64,000 bases of DNA from Acidobacteriota bacterium. Its GTDB lineage: Bacteria > Acidobacteriota > Terriglobia > Acidiferrales > UBA7541. The DNA is taken from the NCBI GenBank assembly GCA_003223295.1, contig QHYM01000100.1:1-64000 (forward strand), read 5' to 3'. Shown one piece after another: positions 18,014 to 24,932 of the stretch (the stretch's first letter is position 1; each line of letters starts with the position of its first letter). The position numbers and the translations under genes are program-made. A model generated the notes under the pieces. It saw only the letters and a program-made list of their open reading frames with translations. It did not search any database and had not been told where the DNA came from.

Positions 18014-18412
18014 ATGCGTTTCGGCCAACTCCGATCCTTCCGTTTTCTCTACCCCGCGCTTTTTCTTTTTGTCTGCGGCGCCTTACTTGCTGCCACATCG
18101 CCGGAGATTCCGGTCGTGGATGGCGGCCTCGGCTCCTGCCGCGCGGATTTCACCGTGAAAGACGATTCAGGCAAGCCCATTTACAACGCCAAGGTCAGCG
18201 TCACTATAAAGTACGGATTCCTCAACAAGCGGAAGGCGGAGCTCGAAGTCGGCACCAATAGCGACGGCAAAGCCAGCGTCACCGGCTTGCCCAATCTCCC
18301 CAAGAGGCCGCTCGAGTTCACCATCAAGAGCGGCACGGTCTCGAAAACCGTCACGGATGATCCTTCGGAAAATTGCACAGGGACTTTTGACGTCACTTTA
18401 TCCGTTCATTGA
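18014..18412 (+). CDS. Secreted protein with a carboxypeptidase-regulatory-like (Ig-fold) domain
   Basis: A 132-residue protein with an N-terminal signal peptide (FRFLYPALFLFVCGALLAA). A single beta-sandwich domain follows: CRADFTVKDDSGKPIYNAKVSV...TNSDGKASVTGLP, the pattern of carboxypeptidase-regulatory-like or CarboxypepD_reg domains. Two cysteines (SCRADF, NCTGTF) probably form a disulfide. AAGGAG precedes the ATG. It ends 10 bases before the convergent oxidoreductase gene. Function unknown. Confidence 0.7.
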   Translation: MRFGQLRSFRFLYPALFLFVCGALLAATSPEIPVVDGGLGSCRADFTVKDDSGKPIYNAKVSVTIKYGFLNKRKAELEVGTNSDGKASVTGLPNLPKRPLEFTIKSGTVSKTVTDDPSENCTGTFDVTLSVH

Positions 18413-18422
18413 TTTCTGTTCA

Positions 18423-19466
18423 TTAGCTCCACGGAATCGTGCAGCGCCCCTCGCTGCTCTCTCGGGCCATTTCAAGCAGCCGCATCACGTTCAGCGCCCA
18501 TTCCGGAGTCACCGCAGCCGCAGCTTTTCCCAGCAGCGCATCGCGCACATTCGCATAGAAATCACGGAAATCGCTCGCTGCTGAAGGAATGCGCAGCTGC
18601 GAAAACTTGTCTCCATCGGGAACCGTGAGCACGCCCCAGTTTTCCTCCGGCTCCGCTCCCCATGGCCCATCCTTGGGAATGTTCCCATGGCGTAAATTAT
18701 TTTCCTGTGGGTCGACAGTTTGTTTGATGAAGCCGCCCTGCGTGCCGTACAAAACGAAGCGAGGCCGTGGCGCGGCCGCCAGAATGCTCGAGCGCAGCAC
18801 CGCGCGCATCCCACGGGGATAGTGGAACATAATGTCGAACGCGTCGTCGGCCACGGCGTTTTCGCGCTCGATCCGCACGTCGGCTGTGGCTGCTTCCGGC
18901 AAACCAAAAAGCAGCAGCGCGTGATCAATCAGGTGCGGCGCGATGTCGAAGAGGATCCCGCTGCCCGCCCGAGTCGATTCGCGCCAGGCGCCCGGCTTCA
19001 ATTGGGGACGGTATCGATCGTAATTCGTTTCGAATCGCACGATGCGCCCCAGCGCCCCGTCCGCGACCAGCTTTCGAATGGCTTGAAAATCACCGTCGAA
19101 CCGCCGGTTCTGGTAAACCGTGATCAGCCGCCCAGCCTTCTTGGCAAATCCCACCAGCGATTGCGCTTCAGCCAGAGTGGTTGTGAACGGCTTATCCACC
19201 ACCACGTCGCGCCCCGCATCAAGGCACTGCCGCGCGAAAGAATAGTGCGTGTCGTTGGGCGTTGCGATCACCACCAGCCGAATCTCCCGGATCGCCAGCA
19301 ACTCTTCCAGGCTGCGCACAATACGAACGTCGGGATACTTCTCCGCGGCTTCGTTGCCCGTCCGCTGCACAATGGCACTCAGACGCATTCCAGGCACAGC
19401 GCGAATCACCGGCGCGTGAAACGCGCGTCCCGCGAGGCCGTATCCAACCAGGCCGACTTCAATCAT
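18423..19466 (-). CDS. Gfo/Idh/MocA-family oxidoreductase
   Basis: A 347-residue NAD(P)-dependent oxidoreductase. The N-terminal Rossmann motif is GLVGYGLAGRAFHAPVI. VVDKPFTTTLAEA carries the conserved Lys-Pro, and the C-terminal alpha/beta domain contains GSGILFDIAPHLIDHAL. Such enzymes act on sugars, inositols or related compounds; the substrate cannot be told. A second, only distantly similar member is at 45344. The MFS gene lies divergently upstream, so export or uptake of a related compound is possible but unproven. Confidence 0.88.
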   Translation of the reverse strand: MIEVGLVGYGLAGRAFHAPVIRAVPGMRLSAIVQRTGNEAAEKYPDVRIVRSLEELLAIREIRLVVIATPNDTHYSFARQCLDAGRDVVVDKPFTTTLAEAQSLVGFAKKAGRLITVYQNRRFDGDFQAIRKLVADGALGRIVRFETNYDRYRPQLKPGAWRESTRAGSGILFDIAPHLIDHALLLFGLPEAATADVRIERENAVADDAFDIMFHYPRGMRAVLRSSILAAAPRPRFVLYGTQGGFIKQTVDPQENNLRHGNIPKDGPWGAEPEENWGVLTVPDGDKFSQLRIPSAASDFRDFYANVRDALLGKAAAAVTPEWALNVMRLLEMARESSEGRCTIPWS

Positions 19467-19512
19467 TTGCGTTGCTTCTCCTCATCTCCAAAACGACAGC
19501 GTCGTTGCGCGA

Positions 19513-20730
19513 ATGGCTTGGCTCCGGCAAAATGCCATGATGTCCTCCAAAACGCAAACCTTGGAAATAGCCTCCCCTTCTTCGCAGAGCCTGATTTTTT
19601 ATCTGCTTTGTGCGGGCTTCGTCCTCAACGGAATTGTGATTTCCATGATTGGACCCATCCTCCCCATGTTCATGGCCAAATGGGGACTGAACGTCAGCCG
19701 CGCCGGGCTGTTTTCGCTCGTGCAATTTTCGGGTTCCTTTGTCGGCGTTCTGACTTCCAGTGTTCTTATTTCCGCAAAGGGATTCAGACCTGCCATCACG
19801 CTTGGCGTCGCGTTGCTGGGGGTTGGCTTTGCTTTATTGAACGCTCCCACGTTTGCACTTGCCCTTGCGGCGAGCGGCATTTACGGGCTGGGCTACGGCT
19901 TTGCCACGCCGGGTACGAATTTATGGGTGGGCGAATCGTACGGGGCTCGCCGCGCCTCCGCCTTGAGTGTCATGAACCTGGCCTGGGGTGCCGGTGCGAT
20001 TTCTTCCTCGCCCCTCGCCATGTTGACCATGCGCACTTCGCGCGTCAGCCTCGCCCTTTACATAGTCGGAACACTCTGTGCCGTCCTGGCCATTGTTCTC
20101 CTGCGGATGCCTTTCGGAAAGCCGCCACAGCAAGACAACTCTGTGCCAGGAGCAACCAGCGACAAGACAGCCGGAACCGGAGTCGCGGCCCTGCTTGGAA
20201 TCTTGTTTTTTGTGTACGTTGGGACGGAAGTGGGAACTTCCTATTGGGCTCCGGCGCACGCACAGAGAGCCACGGCCTGGGGCAGCAATACCTGGGCGCT
20301 GGCCCCCATGTTTTTCTTCGCGGGACTCCTCGGCGGGCGCGGTGCGGCAGCGGCGATTCTTCTCCGTTTGAAGGAAGTGACGGTTGCAGTCGCAGGACTC
20401 TTGCTTGCGGCCACGGGGGAGTTGGTCTTTCTTACCGCGCATTCCCCTGTCACTTTGTTTGGCGGCGCTTTTCTCGCAGGGCTCGGCCTTGCCAGTATTT
20501 TCCCGATTCTTATCGCGTGGCTTTCCAAATGGTATGGTACGCGCGCGCGAAAAGTGGGCGGCGTGATGTTTGCGCTGGCGGCGCTGGGAAGCGCGCTCGT
20601 GCCTCCGCTGGTTGGTGTAGTTTCGGGACGGCACGCGGGAAGCCTGCGCATCGGGCTTCTGGTGCCGCTTGTCGGCTGCGCCGTAATGTTGACCGTAATC
20701 GGTATCCTTCGCCCGGGAACTCGTGGTTGA
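19513..20730 (+). CDS. Major facilitator superfamily transporter
   Basis: About 405 residues with 11-12 hydrophobic segments, for example LIFYLLCAGFVLNGIVISMIGPIL, GLFSLVQFSGSFVGVLTSSVLI, LGVALLGVGFALL and TLFGGAFLAGLGLASIFPILIAW. A basic loop (LISAKGFRPAITLG) follows the second segment, as in MFS proteins. Starts at 19537 or 19540 are equally possible; no ribosome binding site decides. It is divergent from the Gfo/Idh gene and upstream of the sensor kinase. Substrate unknown; the sequence has the feel of sugar or sugar-phosphate MFS members. Confidence 0.85.
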   Translation: MAWLRQNAMMSSKTQTLEIASPSSQSLIFYLLCAGFVLNGIVISMIGPILPMFMAKWGLNVSRAGLFSLVQFSGSFVGVLTSSVLISAKGFRPAITLGVALLGVGFALLNAPTFALALAASGIYGLGYGFATPGTNLWVGESYGARRASALSVMNLAWGAGAISSSPLAMLTMRTSRVSLALYIVGTLCAVLAIVLLRMPFGKPPQQDNSVPGATSDKTAGTGVAALLGILFFVYVGTEVGTSYWAPAHAQRATAWGSNTWALAPMFFFAGLLGGRGAAAAILLRLKEVTVAVAGLLLAATGELVFLTAHSPVTLFGGAFLAGLGLASIFPILIAWLSKWYGTRARKVGGVMFALAALGSALVPPLVGVVSGRHAGSLRIGLLVPLVGCAVMLTVIGILRPGTRG

Positions 20731-20796
20731 ACCGTCTCGGCTCATGCCTTTGTTCGCTGCAGGAAATCGAATCACGGCCTGAGGTATTCTTAGTTC

Positions 20797-22140
20797 GTGC
20801 AAAAGGCCGGATTCTCGCAGCGCTCACCCACGAATCGGCTTCTTTTCGGCTTGGTCATCACGCTGGCCGCCGTATTGGCTTACTCCTCCTACATCATCGT
20901 GCAGCTGGCAGGCCTTCGCAAGCTCCAAAGCGAAATGGTGGATCGCAACCGCAAAGACTCCCTCCAGTTGCTGCGCATCCAGAACGATCTCAACTCCATT
21001 GCGCTGGCCATGCGTGACATGCTCGATATCACCGAGGCGTATCCGCTTACCGCATGGACCGCGCAGTTCGAACGCATGCAGCAGGACCTCGACGCCGCCC
21101 TCAAGCTCGAAGAAGGCCTGTCTGTCGCCAGCCGCACGCCCGACCAGCGGAAATATCTCTCGCAATCCGTCGCGCAGTTTTGGGACGCCGTCCACCGCAT
21201 GTTCGCGCTGGCGCAGAGCGGCAAAGAGCCGGAAGCGCGCGAACAGATTCGCTTGACGCTTCAGGCGCGCGAACAGGCCCTGAGCACTGCGGTTTCCCGT
21301 CTGCTCGTGGAAAACAACGAAGGGGAGGAACAGGCCGCCACAAGCATCGCTAAAATCTATGCCGGCGTGCAGCGCCAACTCTATCTCTTTCTGGCTGCCA
21401 CTCTCATTGCTATTGTGCTGACGAGCCTGTACCTGATCCGCAGCAACCGCCTGCTTTTTGCGCGCCTTGCCGAACTTTCCGAACAACGCAGCGAGCTGGC
21501 CCAAAAACTGATCTCGACGCAGGAATCCACGCTGCGGCACATTTCCCGCGAGTTGCACGACGAGTTCGGCCAGGTGCTCACCGCGATTGGCTCGATGCTG
21601 CGCCGCGCGGGCCGGCAAGCCGGTGAGGGAACGCCTCTTCACGCAGATTTGACAGAAGTGCAGGAAATCGCGCAATCCACGCTGAACAACATCCGAACGC
21701 TCTCGCAGGCTCTGCATCCTGTCTTGCTGGAAGAGGCCGGGCTCGAAAGCACCCTGGACTGGTATATTCCCACCGTGGGCAGGCAGGCGGGCATCGAGCT
21801 GCACTACGAGAAAAGCGGCAAGTCATTTCCCGTCGAGCCCAGCGCCGGCGTGCACATCTATCGTGTGCTTCAGGAAGCGCTGAACAATGTGAGCCGCCAT
21901 TCTGGCGCGCGCGAGGCCTGGATTCGCCTGAAATATTCAGGGGATTCGCTGGAACTCGAAGTGGAGGATCACGGCACGGGATTCGTTGCCGAGAAAATGC
22001 AGCGGGGAATTGGACTGGTCGCCATGCGCGAACGAGCGGAGCTGATTGGCGGAACACTGGTCATCGCTCCGCGTCCACAGGGCGGCACGCAAGTCCGGTT
22101 GCAGATTCCGCGTGAGAAAGTGGAAAGTCATGGCGCATAA
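20797..22140 (+). CDS. NarL-type sensor histidine kinase
   Basis: A 447-residue membrane kinase starting at GTG 20797. Transmembrane segments at about 15-37 and 194-214 enclose a helical periplasmic sensor of about 155 residues. A cytoplasmic HisKA_3 domain follows with phospho-acceptor His254 in HISRELHDEFGQVL, then a HATPase domain (YRVLQEALNNVSRHS, VEDHGTGFV, GIGLVAMRERAELIGG). No PAS or HAMP domain is evident. The end overlaps the response regulator start by 11 bases, so the two form a cognate pair. Signal unknown. Confidence 0.92.
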   Translation: MQKAGFSQRSPTNRLLFGLVITLAAVLAYSSYIIVQLAGLRKLQSEMVDRNRKDSLQLLRIQNDLNSIALAMRDMLDITEAYPLTAWTAQFERMQQDLDAALKLEEGLSVASRTPDQRKYLSQSVAQFWDAVHRMFALAQSGKEPEAREQIRLTLQAREQALSTAVSRLLVENNEGEEQAATSIAKIYAGVQRQLYLFLAATLIAIVLTSLYLIRSNRLLFARLAELSEQRSELAQKLISTQESTLRHISRELHDEFGQVLTAIGSMLRRAGRQAGEGTPLHADLTEVQEIAQSTLNNIRTLSQALHPVLLEEAGLESTLDWYIPTVGRQAGIELHYEKSGKSFPVEPSAGVHIYRVLQEALNNVSRHSGAREAWIRLKYSGDSLELEVEDHGTGFVAEKMQRGIGLVAMRERAELIGGTLVIAPRPQGGTQVRLQIPREKVESHGA

Positions 22141-22759
22141 AATAACGGTTCTGTTGGCGGACGATCACGCCCTGGTTCGGCGCGGCTTCCGTCGTATGTT
22201 GGAAGACGACCAGGGGATCTCTGTCGTCGCCGAAGCGAGCGACGGCGAAGAAGCCGTGCGCCTGGCCATCGACCTGCGGCCGCGCGTCATCGTGATGGAT
22301 TGCGCCATGCCCGAATTGAGCGGCATCGAAGCGACGCGAAAAATCCTTGAAGCGTATCCGGAAGCGGGAATTCTCATGTTGAGCATGCATTCCGAGGAAA
22401 CGCTGGTGAGCCAGGCGCTCCAGGCGGGCGCGCGCGGCTACGTTTTGAAAAACGCCATGGACCTCGACTTGGTGAGCGCGGTAAAGAGCATCGCTGCTGG
22501 CATGACTGTTCTCGATCCTCAGGTGTCGCGCAAGGACACCCTCAAAGGTGAACGCGGGGGCGGATTGACGCCCCGCGAGCTGGAAGTTCTCCAGCATATC
22601 GTAGCCGGGAAGTCCAACAAGGAAATTGCTTCCGACTTGAATCTCAGCGTGAATACCGTCGCCGTACATCGCGCCAACATCATGGATACGCTCGGCATTC
22701 ACAAAACAGCGGAACTGGTTGTTTACGCGATTCGCAACGGTCTGGTGAATCTGCCCTGA
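22130..22759 (+). CDS. NarL/FixJ-family response regulator
   Basis: The start is ATG 22130 (MAHKITVLLADDH), inside the end of the kinase gene. The 209 residues hold a receiver domain (acidic pair Asp11-Asp12, phospho-acceptor Asp57 in VIVMDCAMPE, Lys in GYVLKNA) and a C-terminal LuxR-type helix-turn-helix (LTPRELEVLQHIVAGKSNKE, LSVNTVAVHRANIM). It is expected to be phosphorylated by the upstream kinase and to control unknown promoters. Confidence 0.93.
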   Translation: MAHKITVLLADDHALVRRGFRRMLEDDQGISVVAEASDGEEAVRLAIDLRPRVIVMDCAMPELSGIEATRKILEAYPEAGILMLSMHSEETLVSQALQAGARGYVLKNAMDLDLVSAVKSIAAGMTVLDPQVSRKDTLKGERGGGLTPRELEVLQHIVAGKSNKEIASDLNLSVNTVAVHRANIMDTLGIHKTAELVVYAIRNGLVNLP

Positions 22760-22778
22760 CTAGGAGGAAAGACACCAA

Positions 22779-23003
22779 GTGAAGCTATCTGTTCAACGCA
22801 AATACACGTTCTCGCAGCGTTTTGCGCGTGAGGCTATTTGGTGGGGCATCCCAATGGTGTGCTTGGAATTGATTAGCGTTCCGATATTCGGCTGGGTCAC
22901 TGTTCTAGTCCTGGCAGTGCCCGGGACGCTAGTCGGGGTGCTTGCCGGGACGGTAATCGAGCATTTCATAATTTCTGCTTTAGCAAAGAGAAATCTGCCT
23001 TGA
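22779..23003 (+). CDS. Small two-segment membrane protein
   Basis: A 74-residue protein starting at GTG 22779, with a strong AGGAGG 11 bases upstream. Two hydrophobic segments: WWGIPMVCLELISVPIFGW and VTVLVLAVPGTLVGVLAGTVI. The stop overlaps the TTG start of the CRTAC1 gene (TTGA). No known family; placement suggests co-transcription with the downstream gene. Confidence 0.6.
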   Translation: MKLSVQRKYTFSQRFAREAIWWGIPMVCLELISVPIFGWVTVLVLAVPGTLVGVLAGTVIEHFIISALAKRNLP

Positions 23004-24685
23004 ACCGCCGCGATTTTCTTTTTTCTGCATTCGGCGCGGGCGTGGCAGCATCATTTCCTCCCTGGGCATTCGCAAGCCCTCCATCGAACTTGGGCTTTCG
23101 CCTCACCGACGTGACTTCCGAGGCGGGAATCCAGTTTCAGCACAACTCCGGCGCGTATGGCGGCAAGCTGCTTCCGGAAACGCTTGGCTCCGGCTGCGCT
23201 TTTTTGGATTACGACGCCGATGGCTGGCAGGACATTCTGCTCATCAACGGGATGGACTGGCCTGGCCACAAACGGCAGCGCTCAACCCTGCGCCTTTACC
23301 GCAACAATCGCAACGGCACCTTCACCGACGTCACCAAAAGCGCGGGACTCGACGTCGAAATGTATGGAATGGGCGTTGCCGTGGGCGACTACAACAACGA
23401 TGGCCTTCCCGACATTTTCATTTCCTGTGTTGGCCAGAGCCGCCTCTTTCGCAACACCGGCAAAGGCGCCTTTGTGGACGCAACGCGCTCGAGCGGTCTT
23501 TTCGGAGGGCAGGGCTTGAGCACCTCTGCGTTGTGGTTCGACTACGACCGGGACGGCTTTCTCGATTTATTTGTTTGCAATTATGTTCGCTGGTCTCCGG
23601 AACACGACGTGTTTTGCAGTCTTGATGGCGCTCACAAGTCGTATTGCACGCCGGAAGCCTATCGCGGCGATACCTGCTGGCTGTTTCACAATCGTGGCAA
23701 CGGCACCTTCGAAGACGTCACTGCAACGGGCGGCGTGTTCGACAGCAGCTCGAAGACTCTCGGCGTCGCCATGTTCGATTATGACCACGATGGCTGGCCC
23801 GACCTGATTGTGGCTAACGACACGCAGCCAAACAAACTCTATCGCAATCTTCGCAATGGGAAGTTCAAGGATGTCGCCGTCGAGGCGGGTTTGGCGTTCA
23901 GCAACGAAGGCAAGGCTCGCGCTGGCATGGGCGTCGATGTCGGAGACTTTGACAATTCCGGCAAGCTCGGAATCGCCATCACCAATTTCGACAACGAAAT
24001 GATCGGCCTTTACCGCGCAAGCGCCCCTGGAGTGTTTGACGACGTTTCCATCCCTTCTGGAGTCGGCGCACCTTCGCGAAACACGCTCGGCTTCGGCTGC
24101 ATGTTCCTCGACGTCGATTTAGACGGCGCCCTCGATCTCGCCGTGGCCAATGGACACATCGATGAGACCGTCCGGAACATTCGCGGAAATGTGGGCTACG
24201 CCCAGCCGCCGCAACTTTTTCTGAATCTGGGGAGCGGGAAATTCCATGATGTGGCAGCCGACGCTGGGGGCGGGTTGGAAAAACCTCGCGTGGGCCGCGG
24301 ACTGGCTTATGGAGATTTCGATCGCGACGGCGATCTGGACATCCTGCTGACCACCAACAATGGCCCCGCGGTTCTCTTTCGCAACGATCAGTTGGCAGGG
24401 AATCACAGCATCCGTTTCGAATTGCACGGAACAAAATCCAACCGCGATGCCATCGGAGCGACGGTACAAATCTTCGCAGGAGATCTTCATCAATCTCGCA
24501 CAGTGCGCGGCGGCTCGAGTTACCTTTCGCAATCCGAGCTGCCCGTGACCTTTGGCGTGGCGAAGCGCGAGAAAATTGACCGCGTGGTCATCGACTGGCC
24601 CAGCGGTCGCAGCGAAGAGTACAAAGCTCTTCAGACGCAGAAGGCTTATAAATGCTTGGAAGGAAAGGGGATAGAGCCGCTCTAG
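23000..24685 (+). CDS. CRTAC1-family FG-GAP/VCBS and ASPIC-UnbV repeat protein (1)
   Basis: A secreted 561-residue protein from TTG 23000. The N-terminus NRRDFLFSAFGAGVAASFPPWAFA is twin-arginine-like, with one exact RR. The body is a beta-propeller of FG-GAP/VCBS blades with calcium-binding DxDxDG loops: DYDADGWQDILLING, DYNNDGLPDIFIS, DYDRDGFLDLFVC, DYDHDGWPDLIVAN and DFDRDGDLDILLT. A C-terminal ASPIC/UnbV domain follows (GTKSNRDAIGATVQI, VVIDWPSG). The family is abundant in Acidobacteria and often sits beside TPR/cytochrome genes; function is not established. It is a close homologue of the product of 28446-30170. Confidence 0.88.
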   Translation: MNRRDFLFSAFGAGVAASFPPWAFASPPSNLGFRLTDVTSEAGIQFQHNSGAYGGKLLPETLGSGCAFLDYDADGWQDILLINGMDWPGHKRQRSTLRLYRNNRNGTFTDVTKSAGLDVEMYGMGVAVGDYNNDGLPDIFISCVGQSRLFRNTGKGAFVDATRSSGLFGGQGLSTSALWFDYDRDGFLDLFVCNYVRWSPEHDVFCSLDGAHKSYCTPEAYRGDTCWLFHNRGNGTFEDVTATGGVFDSSSKTLGVAMFDYDHDGWPDLIVANDTQPNKLYRNLRNGKFKDVAVEAGLAFSNEGKARAGMGVDVGDFDNSGKLGIAITNFDNEMIGLYRASAPGVFDDVSIPSGVGAPSRNTLGFGCMFLDVDLDGALDLAVANGHIDETVRNIRGNVGYAQPPQLFLNLGSGKFHDVAADAGGGLEKPRVGRGLAYGDFDRDGDLDILLTTNNGPAVLFRNDQLAGNHSIRFELHGTKSNRDAIGATVQIFAGDLHQSRTVRGGSSYLSQSELPVTFGVAKREKIDRVVIDWPSGRSEEYKALQTQKAYKCLEGKGIEPL

Positions 24686-24865
24686 AATCTCTAGTTCTTT
24701 TCTAGTATTGCCGCTAGTCCAATTAATTTGCATGATTTTGCGGTTTCTAGTGCTTTCGCAGTATTGCCCGTTTCGCGCCAGAAAATTATAACTATGCCCA
24801 CAAGCACCATCGCCTCCAGCTCGGCCATACCTTGGCTTGCTTCGGGGCACCCCAAACTGAATCAC

Positions 24866-24902
24866 GGCCGGATGGATCTCAGACATCCGGTCGTTTTTTT
24901 TC
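24866..24902 (+). terminator. Rho-independent terminator in the leader of the cytochrome gene
   Basis: Stem GGCCGGATG (24866-24874) pairs with CATCCGGTC (24884-24892) with one G-T wobble and a 9-base loop, followed by G and an 8-9 base T-run. It lies about 180 bases after the upstream stop and only about 30 bases before the cytochrome ATG. It could end the upstream transcript or act as an attenuator for the cytochrome gene. Confidence 0.75.
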
Positions 24903-24932
24903 TGCCGCCCAGCCGTTCCGTAGAGGCTTTCG

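Noticed and set aside
18720..21017. 765-codon plus-strand open frame across the Gfo/Idh and MFS genes
   Set aside because: Antisense or out-of-frame shadow of two well-supported genes; no coherent domain.
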